Shown one piece after another: positions 42,459 to 52,030 of a DNA stretch of 52,030 nt. The notes under the pieces were generated by a model, which saw only the letters and a program-made list of their open reading frames with translations, had not been told where the DNA came from and did not search any database. How positions within the stretch are numbered: position 1 is the stretch's first letter; every line of letters starts with the position of its first letter. A program made the position numbers and the translations under genes. The DNA comes from Candidatus Stahliibacteriota bacterium (GTDB taxonomy: Bacteria > Hydrothermota > UBA3072): assembly GCA_004377355.1 (NCBI GenBank), contig SOIB01000066.1, positions 1 to 52,030 of the forward strand, written 5' to 3'.

Positions 42459-42989
42459 ATGTCCAAAAAGAACAATTCCCATCACGTTCAAAAAAGTGAG
42501 AGTAAGGAAAAGGGGGAAGCGAACAGGAAGAAAGAAGATATCCCAATTATTCCACAGCAAGAGATGATTATTATTCGAGAAGGAGAGGAATTCTATGGCA
42601 TCCTCCTTGATTATGTAGATGAAATAAAAAGAGATATAACTTTAACTGAAGCACCTAATCTTGGTGAGTTTGTATCTGGTATAACTGAAATAATGGGTAA
42701 CATGGTTCCAGTTATTAATTTCTCTAACCTTATAGGTCTAAAAACAAAGGGAGGAAGAAAAACACCGGTATTAATTGTTAAGATCTCCAATCAAATTATT
42801 GGTCTACAAGTCGATGAAGTAATAGAAATTGTAGAAATAAATAAGGAGGAAATATTATCTCTCCCTGATATATTTCCTCCAATGATACTCTCTGGTGCAT
42901 ATGATTATAATAATAAGGTAGTAGGTATACTGAGGTTAGAAGGTTTGATAAAAGGAAAACATATTCATTCACTTAAGGATTTAAAATGA
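42459..42989 (+). CDS. cheW: CheW-like coupling protein
   Basis: Couples chemoreceptors to CheA. 176 residues: a 40-residue charged tail comes first, then the CheW domain with IIREGEEFYGILLDYVDEI, APNLGEFVSGITEIMGNM (the receptor-contact turn) and IIGLQVDEVIEIVEI. The lead Lys/Glu/His-rich N-terminal extension is unusual for CheW. The 38-base gap ahead carries a short direct repeat (ATACAAGAGTT-like). It overlaps the receptor gene by four bases (ATGA type). Confidence 0.88.
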   Translation: MSKKNNSHHVQKSESKEKGEANRKKEDIPIIPQQEMIIIREGEEFYGILLDYVDEIKRDITLTEAPNLGEFVSGITEIMGNMVPVINFSNLIGLKTKGGRKTPVLIVKISNQIIGLQVDEVIEIVEINKEEILSLPDIFPPMILSGAYDYNNKVVGILRLEGLIKGKHIHSLKDLK

Positions 42990-44686
42990 GTATTAATTAT
43001 GAAGAAAAAAATAAGTTAATTTATAGATATTTAATAATAACTATTTTACCAAAGATAATATTCGGGATTCCAATACTACTCATCGCCTTTCGTTTTTTTA
43101 CAGGCTTTCATCATAATCAAAAATTCTATTTTACCATAATTTTAACAATTATTTTTCTTGAGATTGCATATTATATAATACATTCACTACGCCTAAAAAA
43201 ATTTCTAAATTTAAATGATTCGGATTCTTTATATAAGACACCAATATATACAGCTTTTCATACAGGTCTTAATTTCATTTTTTTCGCACCAATTATATTT
43301 TTGCTTTTAAATCATTCCCAGAAGATTGTAACCATAGGTGAGTTACTTAAAGGAGTCTGGCATATTATTCCTGTTGGAATTATTGAATTTTGTTATGTTT
43401 ACTGCTTAGGTTATTTAATTTTTACTCCACTTTATAAAACCTTTGAAGGGGTAAAATTCAAAGGATTATCTTTAACGGAAAAATTCTTAGTAATCATCGT
43501 TCCTATGCTACTTTTCTCGTTCTATAATGGTTACATCTTGAGTAAATCCTGGGTAGGTTACATTTACTTTCTGCTATATATATTCCCTATTTACGCTCTA
43601 ATCAGATTTATAAAGGAGCCTATATATTCACTTGCTGAAGGATTTGATAAAATCCTTTCTGGTAACTACAATCTATCCATAAATGTATCAGTTGTATCAG
43701 GTGATGAGCTACAAGTACTTAAAGATAAATTCCAGAGTATTCTCATGTTAATATCCAATATTGTTAGTCATATAAAGGAATCCGCATCAGAAGTTAAAAA
43801 GCTAGCAGAAAATATTTCTACTGGTACTAAAAAGCTAAGCACCTATAATGAGGATATCTGTAATTCATTAGAGGGGATAAACTCAAAATCACATAATATC
43901 AGAGCTTATGTCGAATTAATAAAGCGATATATTGAAAATCTATCTTTAACATCAAAAGAATTTGCATCCCAGACGCAAATTCTAAATAACATTACAAATA
44001 AATCTGTTAATTTAGCAAACACAGGGGAAGAGATAAGCGAAGAAGCAGTCAATATGATACAGAGAGGTGCTCTAAAAGTAAAAGAGTCTACCAAGAATCT
44101 TGAATTTCTGATTAAAAGTTTTAAGGAAGTTAAAGGATTCTCCTCAATGATGGGAGCAATATCCAATGATACAAATCTTCTTGCACTTAATGCATCTGTT
44201 GAAGCAGCAAGAGTAGGAGAGGGGAGTGAAGGCTTTAATGTAATAGCTGAAGAGATTAGAAAACTGTCCAATGACTCTGCAAAATACCTGGAAAAAATGA
44301 CAGAGAATATAAAAGAGATGAATAATGCAGTCCTATTATTCAGAGTTAACACCGAAGAGAATGAAAACATATCTCTAGAGATTAAGGAAAAAGTGGAAAA
44401 GACTAAAACGACACTTGCCGATGTCTCTGAATCAATCGCAATGACAATGAATCTAGTGGATCAGACCCCGGGAATCATAAGTGATGTATCAGATTCAATA
44501 AACGAAATAAAAGAGGCAGTTATCCTCGTAACCGAAACAACAGAAAAGCAGATAGCCAACACAGAAGATATCTCGATAATAACAGAAAAGCAAATCAAAA
44601 CGATGGATGTAACGGAAAAAGTTGCACAGAATCTTTTCAAATTAAGCGAAGAAATGATAAAAGGAATTGAACACTACAATGAATAA
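42986..44686 (+). CDS. Membrane chemoreceptor (methyl-accepting protein)
   Basis: A 566-residue receptor with about six membrane segments in residues 12-206 rather than the usual two plus a periplasmic sensor domain, so it probably senses within the membrane or through energy state. A HAMP-like linker (PIYSLAEGFDKILSGNYNL) leads to a helical signalling domain whose tip reads ISNDTNLLALNASVEAARVG, followed by EGFNVIAEEIRKLS, a good match to the conserved receptor hairpin. Methylation-site candidates lie in the flanking helices. No CheA is in the window. It overlaps the following CheW-like gene by eight bases (ATGAATAA). Confidence 0.92.
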   Translation: MSINYEEKNKLIYRYLIITILPKIIFGIPILLIAFRFFTGFHHNQKFYFTIILTIIFLEIAYYIIHSLRLKKFLNLNDSDSLYKTPIYTAFHTGLNFIFFAPIIFLLLNHSQKIVTIGELLKGVWHIIPVGIIEFCYVYCLGYLIFTPLYKTFEGVKFKGLSLTEKFLVIIVPMLLFSFYNGYILSKSWVGYIYFLLYIFPIYALIRFIKEPIYSLAEGFDKILSGNYNLSINVSVVSGDELQVLKDKFQSILMLISNIVSHIKESASEVKKLAENISTGTKKLSTYNEDICNSLEGINSKSHNIRAYVELIKRYIENLSLTSKEFASQTQILNNITNKSVNLANTGEEISEEAVNMIQRGALKVKESTKNLEFLIKSFKEVKGFSSMMGAISNDTNLLALNASVEAARVGEGSEGFNVIAEEIRKLSNDSAKYLEKMTENIKEMNNAVLLFRVNTEENENISLEIKEKVEKTKTTLADVSESIAMTMNLVDQTPGIISDVSDSINEIKEAVILVTETTEKQIANTEDISIITEKQIKTMDVTEKVAQNLFKLSEEMIKGIEHYNE

Positions 44687-45110
44687 GAGTATTGTATTCT
44701 CATTAGCTGAAATATTTTTTGGCATTCCAATAAATCAAATTAAGAGACTTGGAAAACCAGAGAATATAGAACCCCTAAAAGGAGCACCCGATTGGATTAG
44801 TGGCTTTATGTCATATAGAGATAGTATGTTGCCATATATAACACTCTGGAATATCCTTAAAATCCATCCACCTTCTAAGGAATTTTTACTATTACCTTCT
44901 AATTTTGATTATTGTGCATTTGGAATTTCCAAAATAAATGGTATATTCGAGATTGAGATAAAAGAGAAAAATAGTAATATCTTTAAGATTCCATACATCA
45001 TGGGATTTGGAGAATTTCATGAAAGAGTTGTTATATTTGTCGATCTTAACAATTTTCTCTCACCAGAACAAAAGAATATTGTGGGGAACTTTTATAAGAA
45101 AAATGAATAA
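44679..45110 (+). CDS. Second CheW-like protein
   Basis: The start is ATG 44679 inside the receptor stop region (a TTG at 44667 is the alternative), giving 143 residues. CheW pattern is seen: VFSLAEIFFGIPINQIKRL, PLKGAPDWISGFMSYRDSMLPYI (the APxWI and Gxxxxr motif) and later FDYCAFGISKINGIFEIE. It is more divergent than the copy at 42459. Two CheW copies next to one receptor suggest different binding partners (inference). It overlaps pgpA by eight bases with the same ATGAATAA junction. Confidence 0.8.
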   Translation: MNKSIVFSLAEIFFGIPINQIKRLGKPENIEPLKGAPDWISGFMSYRDSMLPYITLWNILKIHPPSKEFLLLPSNFDYCAFGISKINGIFEIEIKEKNSNIFKIPYIMGFGEFHERVVIFVDLNNFLSPEQKNIVGNFYKKNE

Positions 45111-45549
45111 AAATAACATTCCTTTCTGGAGGAAATTCTTAGGTAGTTTTTTCTTTATAGGTAAAATAAAGGGTGGAGGAACTTACACCTCGATTATCGC
45201 AGGATTCCTTTTTTATTATTTTTTGGATTGGAATTCGGTATTATATTCAGGAATAGCTGTAGGTATCATTATTCTGGCAATTATTCTCTCATACGACCTA
45301 AAAAAAGATTTTTCCTGGTTTACTCTTGACGAACTTGCTGGAACAGCCCTAACTTTTGCTTTCCATACAAAAACTATCCCTACTCTTGTAATAGGATTAA
45401 TAGTCTTCAGGATTTTCGACATTTTCAAACTACCCTTTATCAAACGATTAGAGAGAGTTAAAACAGGAATTGTTCTCGATGATATAATTGCAGGTTTAAT
45501 TGCAAATGGATTCCTCTGGATTGTGAGATATTTATGGATACTTCGATAA
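45103..45549 (+). CDS. pgpA: Phosphatidylglycerophosphatase A
   Basis: Dephosphorylates phosphatidylglycerol phosphate. The start at ATG 45103 gives 148 residues with about four membrane segments; the earlier ATG at 45007 lies in cheW coding sequence and is not needed. The family marks are FFIGKIKGGGTYTSI at the N-terminus, FTLDELAGTALTFAF with the catalytic acidic pair, and IVLDDIIAGLIANG near the C-terminus. It is the first gene of a pgpA-pncC-thpR-recA-recX order known from many bacteria. Confidence 0.9.
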   Translation: MNKNNIPFWRKFLGSFFFIGKIKGGGTYTSIIAGFLFYYFLDWNSVLYSGIAVGIIILAIILSYDLKKDFSWFTLDELAGTALTFAFHTKTIPTLVIGLIVFRIFDIFKLPFIKRLERVKTGIVLDDIIAGLIANGFLWIVRYLWILR

Positions 45550-46034
45550 AAAGTGAAGGAGAAAGATTAGCAAAAGATATAGGAACTCTTTTAAGAGAAA
45601 AAGGGTTAACTCTATCAATTGCTGAATCATGCACTGGAGGATTAGTAAGCAATTTGATTACTTCTATCCCGGGAAGTTCAGCCTATTTCCAAGGAGGTAT
45701 AATCGCTTATTCTAATAGAATTAAAAAAGAATTATTGAGGGTTCCTGAGGAGACTTTAAAAAAGTTTGGAGCAGTTTCTGAGGAGGTTGCAAAAAGTATG
45801 GCTAATAGTATAAGAGAGTTAATGAAAACTGACATTGGAATCTCCACTACCGGGATTGCTGGTCCTGGCGGTGGAAGCGAGAGAAAACCTGTAGGAATGG
45901 TAATCTTTGGAGTTGACATTAAGGGAAAAATAACTACTAATATAGAGTACTACAAGCCATCACGTAAACGGATAAAGATGCAGGCTGCAACTGATCTGCT
46001 GAAAATTTTAAAGGATAATCTAAATAAGGATTAG
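45534..46034 (+). CDS. pncC: Nicotinamide-nucleotide amidase (PncC/CinA C-terminal domain)
   Basis: Hydrolyses NMN to NaMN, recycling the by-product of DNA ligase. 166 residues, a stand-alone CinA C-domain without the N-terminal MoeA-like part. Family motifs: SIAESCTGGLVSNLIT, SSAYFQGGIIAYSNRIK, and GISTTGIAGPGGGS with the catalytic Ser/Thr set. It overlaps pgpA by 16 bases and is followed after one base by thpR. It links to the nicotinate phosphoribosyltransferase at 3157. Confidence 0.93.
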   Translation: MDTSIKSEGERLAKDIGTLLREKGLTLSIAESCTGGLVSNLITSIPGSSAYFQGGIIAYSNRIKKELLRVPEETLKKFGAVSEEVAKSMANSIRELMKTDIGISTTGIAGPGGGSERKPVGMVIFGVDIKGKITTNIEYYKPSRKRIKMQAATDLLKILKDNLNKD

Positions 46035-46035
46035 C

Positions 46036-46569
46036 ATGAGAATATTTACTGCTATTGAAATACCTGTAGAAGCAAAAATATCTATCAAGGAGATTATAAA
46101 TAATATTAACACAGAAGCTATCTTAAAATGGGTTACGAAGGAAAATCTTCATATAACTCTTAAATTCATTGGGGAAATAGACTCACCCGATCCAATAGAG
46201 AATGTTTTGAATGATGTTAGCAAGGATTTTCAACCCTTCAAGATATCCCTTTCCGGGCTTGGGGCTTTCCCCTCAAAAAATAGGATTAAAGTTTTATGGG
46301 TTGGAGTAGATGAAGGTAAAAACCAATTGAAGGAATTATATAAAAATATTGAAAAAAGGATTATTCAATTTGGGTTTAAAAAGGAAGAAAAGGATTTTAC
46401 CCCTCATGTGACTATAGGAAGAGTAAAGAAAGGATTACTTAAATTTCCGAATATCGACTTTTTCTACCCTCCGTTTCTTGCAAGAAAGATAACATTGTTT
46501 GAGAGTATACTAACACCTTCCGGGCCAATATACAAAATTTTGTACAGTTTTCCAGAAGACACAGATTGA
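46036..46569 (+). CDS. thpR: RNA 2',3'-cyclic phosphodiesterase (ThpR/LigT)
   Basis: 2H-phosphoesterase of 177 residues. The two catalytic HxTx motifs are seen as LHITLKFIGEI near residue 39 and HVTIGRVKKG near 118. The start MRIFTAIEIP is typical. Its biological role is unclear; tRNA halves are ligated in vitro by relatives. The position ahead of recA is common. It overlaps the membrane protein gene by four bases. Confidence 0.92.
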   Translation: MRIFTAIEIPVEAKISIKEIINNINTEAILKWVTKENLHITLKFIGEIDSPDPIENVLNDVSKDFQPFKISLSGLGAFPSKNRIKVLWVGVDEGKNQLKELYKNIEKRIIQFGFKKEEKDFTPHVTIGRVKKGLLKFPNIDFFYPPFLARKITLFESILTPSGPIYKILYSFPEDTD

Positions 46570-47540
46570 ATATGAACCCACCATTTGCATATTTCTTCTC
46601 AATACTAATACTTCTTTTTGTTACTGCTTCTATAAAAAGGTCTCGAATAATTGACTATTTTGGAGATAAAATTTTGAGTAATAACAATGAGAGATTTGCA
46701 ACTATCTTATTGGTAATCTTATCTTATATACTATCTCCGCTTTTCCTTTCCTTTGTTCTTTTCTCATCCTTTGATAAATGGCTTCTAAGGTTCAGAAATA
46801 AATCCAGGATAAGTGTATTGCTACTCACTTCAACTTTACTTGGTGGAATTATTCTACCTTTTGGTAATATGAGAAATGTTTATATTACAATATTTTATGG
46901 AGGAGGTAGCCCAGGTATACTACTATCAGATTTTGTTAGAGTTATGTTCCCACTGTGGATTGCGGGTCTTATTATCTTACTTATATACTCATATTTTTCT
47001 ACAGTAAAGGATGAAATAAAACAAAAGAAAACAAAGACTAAATGGAGATGGAAGGAACTTGTGTTTTCGTTAATACTTTTAATTTTCATAATTGCTTATT
47101 TTAACGGAAAAATGAGTTCATTAGGATTTCTCTTTATCACTGGAGCGTTCTCCTTCGCCTTTATAAGCATGGAAACACTAAAGCAGGTTGATTGGTGGGT
47201 GCTTATTCCTGCTGGTTTTGTCTTCGTTTTCTATTATCTATTAAACAACATAGATATCACTTTAAATGTATGGACAGGATTCTTCACTGGTAGTATATGT
47301 TCTCTTTTCTTATCATCCAACATATTATCTTACATTCTACCATTCTCCGGCATGGAAAGCCGATTTCTACTATACGCTATATCGGTTGGGGGATTGGGAG
47401 GAATTCTCGGAACCGCTGAAAGCATATTTATGTGGAGAAAAGGCAGGGTTGAACTAGATTGGAAGTTAATGCTCCGGATATACGGAATATGCCTCTTGGT
47501 TGCTTTATTAATACTAGTTTTAGGAGGTTTTTATGGATAA
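46566..47540 (+). CDS. Integral membrane protein, ion-transporter-superfamily-like
   Basis: A 324-residue protein with about ten hydrophobic segments. The stretch [15 protein letters not shown] near residue 97-111 recalls the conserved P-x-G-N-x-x-N loop of ArsB/NhaD/CitM-type anion transporters, and the later [16 protein letters not shown] (residue ~245-260) resembles their second half, but the protein is shorter than the usual 420-450 residues. It has no close family that I recognise. It overlaps thpR by four bases and recA by eight, so it is cotranscribed with recA. The substrate is unknown; a transporter call is weak. Confidence 0.55.
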   Translation: MNMNPPFAYFFSILILLFVTASIKRSRIIDYFGDKILSNNNERFATILLVILSYILSPLFLSFVLFSSFDKWLLRFRNKSRISVLLLTSTLLGGIILPFGNMRNVYITIFYGGGSPGILLSDFVRVMFPLWIAGLIILLIYSYFSTVKDEIKQKKTKTKWRWKELVFSLILLIFIIAYFNGKMSSLGFLFITGAFSFAFISMETLKQVDWWVLIPAGFVFVFYYLLNNIDITLNVWTGFFTGSICSLFLSSNILSYILPFSGMESRFLLYAISVGGLGGILGTAESIFMWRKGRVELDWKLMLRIYGICLLVALLILVLGGFYG

Positions 47541-48573
47541 TGAAAAAAAGAAAGCGCTCGACTCCGTAATGAAACAGATTCAAAAACAATATGGGGATTG
47601 GGCGGTTATGAAACTGGGAAGTAAGAAAAGAGCAGATGTTCCCACAATTCCAACAGGTTCAATTTCTCTTGACCATGCTCTTGGTATTGGAGGAATACCC
47701 AGGGGCAGGGCAATTGAAATTTTCGGACAAGAAGCTTCTGGAAAGACCACTATTGCCCTTCATATTGCAGTAGAAGCACAAAAAAAAGGCGGAACAGTAG
47801 CATTTATCGATGTTGAACATGCTCTCGACCCTAAATACGCAGAGCAACTTGGTGTGAATATAGAGGATCTTCTTATATCTCAACCCGATACAGGGGAAGA
47901 GGCTCTCGAAATAGCAGAGATGTTAGTAAGAAGTGGTGCAGTCGACCTTATCATAGTAGACTCAGTTGCAGCGCTTGTTCCAAAGGCTGAAATAGAAGGA
48001 GAAATGGGGGATTCTCATATTGCACTCCGTGCACGCCTCATGTCACAAGCACTAAGGAAATTATCCGGTGTTATGAGTAAATCCTCTACCTCTGCAATTT
48101 TCGTCAATCAGGTTCGATATAAGATAGGTATTCAGTTTGGCAATCCCCTGACAACTCCTGGAGGTCTTGCATTGAAATTCCATACAACTATCAGGATGGA
48201 GATAAGAAATATAGGTGCAATTAAAAGGGAAACAGAATCTGTTGGTATGAGAGCAAAGATAAAAATTGTCAAGAATAAGCTTGCACCTCCTTTTAAAGAG
48301 GCTGAATTTGATATAATGTATGGAGTTGGAATATCAAAGGAAGGGGAATTAATTGATCTAGGTCAATCCCTAGGATTTGTTGAAAGGTCAGGCGCCTGGT
48401 ATAATTACGGAGATGTGAGTCTTGGTCAGGGACGTGAAAATGCAAAAGAATTCCTCAAAGAGAATCCCGAGATAAGTGATGACCTCGAGAGAAAAATAAG
48501 AGAAAAACTTAATATATCAGATGAGCAAGATAACAAGGATAGAGGAGCAGAAGAAGAAAAAGAACAGAGTTAA
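47533..48573 (+). CDS. recA: Recombinase RecA
   Basis: Strand-exchange ATPase and SOS co-protease; 346 residues. Walker [11 protein letters not shown] near residue 66-75, Walker [18 protein letters not shown] near residue 140, loop L1 [20 protein letters not shown], loop L2 [20 protein letters not shown]. The C-terminus ends in an acidic tail. It overlaps both the preceding membrane gene and recX (53 bases). No LexA-type operator can be seen since no promoter lies directly ahead. Confidence 0.98.
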   Translation: MDNEKKKALDSVMKQIQKQYGDWAVMKLGSKKRADVPTIPTGSISLDHALGIGGIPRGRAIEIFGQEASGKTTIALHIAVEAQKKGGTVAFIDVEHALDPKYAEQLGVNIEDLLISQPDTGEEALEIAEMLVRSGAVDLIIVDSVAALVPKAEIEGEMGDSHIALRARLMSQALRKLSGVMSKSSTSAIFVNQVRYKIGIQFGNPLTTPGGLALKFHTTIRMEIRNIGAIKRETESVGMRAKIKIVKNKLAPPFKEAEFDIMYGVGISKEGELIDLGQSLGFVERSGAWYNYGDVSLGQGRENAKEFLKENPEISDDLERKIREKLNISDEQDNKDRGAEEEKEQS

Positions 48574-49126
48574 TATCTATATAGATGGTAAGTTTTCTCT
48601 AGGTTTGTATAAAGATACTCTAATAAAATACCATCTCTATGAAGGTAAAGATATTACGCAATCAGAAATTTCCCAGATAAAAAACCATGAAATTCTCACA
48701 GAAGCAAAAGAGAAAGCTCGAAATTACTTATCTTACAGAATACGTTCAAAAAAAGAAGTAAGTGATTACCTTTACCGGAAGCAAGTCAATAAAGATGTGG
48801 TTTATAAAGTAATAAGTGATTTTGATAATGCCGGACTTTTAGATGATCATGAATTTGCTCTTATGTGGGTAAAAGACAGAAGTATGAGAAATCCAAAAGG
48901 AAATTTCGTATTACGCCAAGAATTAAAAAATAAAGGAATTTCAGATTTAGATATCGAATTGGCATTAAGAGATATCGACGAAAGAGAAAATGCACTTAAG
49001 GCTGCATCTAAGGCTCATAAAAAATTTCAAGATAAGAATAAGATAATGGCGTATCTCGTACGACGTGGATTTTCACACTACCTATCAAAAGAAGTCATAG
49101 AAGAGTTATTGGAAGAAAGTCACTAG
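48521..49126 (+). CDS. recX: RecA regulator RecX
   Basis: Binds and modulates RecA filaments. 201 residues from ATG 48521, which lies 53 bases inside recA. RecX three-helix repeats are seen: [19 protein letters not shown], then [20 protein letters not shown], then [19 protein letters not shown]. The N-terminal 40 residues ([18 protein letters not shown]) form the extra domain of long RecX proteins. The last two codons before the stop are part of the first heptad repeat array (see 49118). Confidence 0.93.
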   Translation: MSKITRIEEQKKKKNRVNIYIDGKFSLGLYKDTLIKYHLYEGKDITQSEISQIKNHEILTEAKEKARNYLSYRIRSKKEVSDYLYRKQVNKDVVYKVISDFDNAGLLDDHEFALMWVKDRSMRNPKGNFVLRQELKNKGISDLDIELALRDIDERENALKAASKAHKKFQDKNKIMAYLVRRGFSHYLSKEVIEELLEESH

Positions 49127-49145
49127 TCCTAAGTCATTAGTCTCT
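49118..49145. repeat. Heptad array AGTCNNN, four units, overlapping the recX stop
   Basis: Four consecutive 7-bp units beginning with AGTC at 49118, 49125, 49132 and 49139. The first runs through the TAG stop of recX at 49124-49126. The 13-mer AAGTCATTAGTCT at 49131-49143 recurs at 49236-49248. Confidence 0.7.
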
Positions 49146-49171
49146 CGCAAAGACACAAAGATATTCTAAAA

Positions 49172-49211
49172 AATAGTTAAATAGTTGAATAGTCAAATAG
49201 TTAATTAGTAA
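49172..49211. repeat. Octamer array, five units
   Basis: Five 8-bp units, AATAGTTA and close variants, run from 49172 to 49211. The unit differs from the heptad family both in length and in core. Confidence 0.65.
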
Positions 49212-49236
49212 CACTGGAGGGTTCGAGGATAATATA

Positions 49237-49264
49237 AGTCATTAGTCTATAGTCTTTAGTCAAT
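49237..49264. repeat. Heptad array AGTCNNN, four units
   Basis: AGTC recurs exactly every seven bases at 49237, 49244, 49251 and 49258. Same strand orientation as the array at 49118. Confidence 0.7.
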
Positions 49265-49303
49265 GTTACACCAATACTTAAGAACCCAAGACCTAATTTC
49301 TAT

Positions 49304-49338
49304 TGACTTTGGACGTAGGACTTCGGACCTCGGACTTT
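49304..49338. repeat. Heptad array (T/G)GACNNN, five units
   Basis: TGAC or GGAC begins at 49304, 49311, 49318, 49325 and 49332, a perfect 7-bp period, in inverse orientation to the AGTC arrays. Confidence 0.7.
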
Positions 49339-49404
49339 ATATAAAAACTCGATAAACTAAAAAAACTAAATAAACTCAGTACTCCACACTTCGAACTAAC
49401 GGAA

Positions 49405-49432
49405 GACTCTCGACCCTCGACTCATGACTGAG
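49405..49432. repeat. Heptad array GACYNNN, four units
   Basis: GACT or GACC begins at 49405, 49412, 49419 and 49426, again a perfect 7-bp period. Confidence 0.7.
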
Positions 49433-49515
49433 TTCCCCATGCTTCTCTTATCAAATTTCTTCCAATCCCTAATCTTAACCTCGGTCTTCCGCCTCTAATC
49501 ATCGGTCATATTCAG

Positions 49516-49535
49516 CCACAGAGACACTGAGGATG
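49516..49535. repeat. CACAGAG-type interspersed repeat fragment
   Basis: CCACAGAGACACTGAGGATG shares its CCACAGAG head with the palindromic element at 11192-11285 and the fragment near 2777-2795. Confidence 0.45.
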
Positions 49536-49722
49536 TAGAGAAATCTCTAATTTATTGAAAATTGAAAAATGTATTGCAATCTACTGTCAAGAAGTCAATC
49601 CTCATCCCCCTCAAACGCAAATATATCTCAATGTCTAAATAGAGCCTGTGCGTCAAGCTGGGAAAATTGAGCTTGTCTTTTCGTATAACAAGTCCGAAGA
49701 ACATTTTCATACCATTTTTTAT

Positions 49723-49750
49723 GACCTATGACTAAAGACTATTGACTCAA
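49723..49750. repeat. Heptad array GACYNNN, four units, next to the rRNA terminator
   Basis: GAC(C/T) begins at 49723, 49730, 49737 and 49744. The array ends ten bases before the terminator stem. Confidence 0.7.
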
Positions 49751-49759
49751 GCTTATAAT

Positions 49760-49785
49760 AAAAACTGACTAAAAAGTCAGTTTTT
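49760..49785 (-). terminator. Terminator of the rRNA transcript
   Basis: Stem AAAAACTGACT (49760-49770), loop AAAA, stem AGTCAGTTTTT (49775-49785). On the minus strand it lies about 40 bases after the 23S 3' end and ends in a T run. The palindrome works in both directions. Its stem also contains GACT/AGTC, the core of the nearby heptads. Confidence 0.75.
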
Positions 49786-49786
49786 A

Positions 49787-49825
49787 TTTTCTCTTTGACA
49801 ATTGAATAGATGTTTTATTATATTT
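49787..49825 (-). promoter_or_regulatory. Trailer of the 23S gene, probable half of the processing stem
   Basis: The plus-strand sequence here begins CTCTTTGACAATTGAATA (from 49791), which closely resembles the boxA-containing leader found just before rRNA genes in many bacteria. On the transcribed minus strand it is therefore the complement of such a leader. It probably pairs with the sequence ahead of the 23S 5' end to form the long stem cut by RNase III. The partner lies beyond the window. Confidence 0.4.

Positions 49826-52030
<2,205 letters not shown>

Larger units (their letters stand above)
49127..49825. other. 699-bp region after recX with low-complexity repeats
   Basis: No gene is seen. 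The region holds five short arrays with a 7-bp period and GACT or its inverse AGTC as the core, an 8-bp-period array, a CACAGAG-type fragment at 49516-49535, a terminator hairpin and the trailer of the 23S gene. No 5S rRNA gene is recognisable. Confidence 0.6.

Noticed and set aside
49118-49750. CRISPR array.
   Set aside because: Units are only 7-8 bp without spacers of constant length and no cas genes are present.
49795-49824. TTGACA-N18-TATATT on the plus strand reading into the 23S gene in antisense.
   Set aside because: It is better explained as the complement of a boxA-type rRNA leader (CTCTTTGACAATTGAATA), i.e. half of the 23S processing stem. An antisense promoter cannot be excluded but needs no separate claim.

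Overview
The window is AT-rich (about one third G+C by eye outside the rRNA) chromosomal DNA from a diderm bacterium. LolA, an outer-membrane PorV/PorQ-like barrel, a secreted protein with a C-terminal sorting-type domain, and a second large barrel all point to an outer membrane. PorV-like proteins and sorting domains together with ThyX, RqcH, MglA and PilT suit an FCB-group or related uncultivated phylum (WOR-3/Stahlbacteria, Cloacimonadota or Marinimicrobia type). That placement is inference. The partial 23S rRNA at the right edge would settle it.

Layout. 1-5554: thyX and a cobalamin adenosyltransferase gene on the minus strand, a divergent histidine kinase with a cyclic-nucleotide-binding-type sensor domain, a 740-bp gap with the remnant of a sorting-domain protein, then the nicotinate phosphoribosyltransferase gene and serS. 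5576-24345 is almost entirely minus strand. It holds two tandem CRP-like paralogues, efp-pepQ, a TPR/acidic protein, dCMP deaminase, a YbaK-type deacylase, suhB-propeller-lolA-ftsK, rqcH, tatC, a ROK kinase, pnp-rpsO-ribF-truB and a PorV-like gene. A divergent promoter pair then leads into acyP-apt on the plus strand.

25270-30522 is the accessory part. A possible small RNA with its own promoter and terminator is followed by a sigma-54-type promoter. Next come a type IV pilin-like gene, two small secreted beta-rich proteins, a PapD-like chaperone and a 608-residue barrel-like protein ending in two SdrD-B-like domains. I read this as a candidate non-classical chaperone-usher-like surface-appendage system. 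It is the most interesting part of the window. A small sorting-domain protein and two tRNA genes (CAU and CAC anticodons) follow.

31133-49126 is plus strand and tightly packed: a zinc-ribbon coiled-coil protein and rnhA, then a very long run from accB to recX. Housekeeping genes (accB, accC, a thiE-like gene, pgpA, pncC, thpR, recA, recX) are interleaved with a surface-motility and chemosensory set: PilT, MglA-like GTPase, DnaA-like AAA+ protein, PATAN/TPR protein, CheR, CheD, CheB, TPR protein, two CheW-like proteins and a membrane chemoreceptor. CheA and CheY are absent from the window. After recX there are 700 bp of unusual 7-bp-period repeats, a terminator, and the 3' part of a 23S rRNA gene on the minus strand with no 5S gene behind it.

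Several transcription-unit-leading genes (cobO, the sensor kinase, acyP and the pilin gene) have promoter elements so close to the start codon, and so little Shine-Dalgarno sequence, that they look leaderless. Internal genes usually have clear Shine-Dalgarno sites or overlapping stop/start codons. All functional calls come from reading motifs by eye. No database search was possible.
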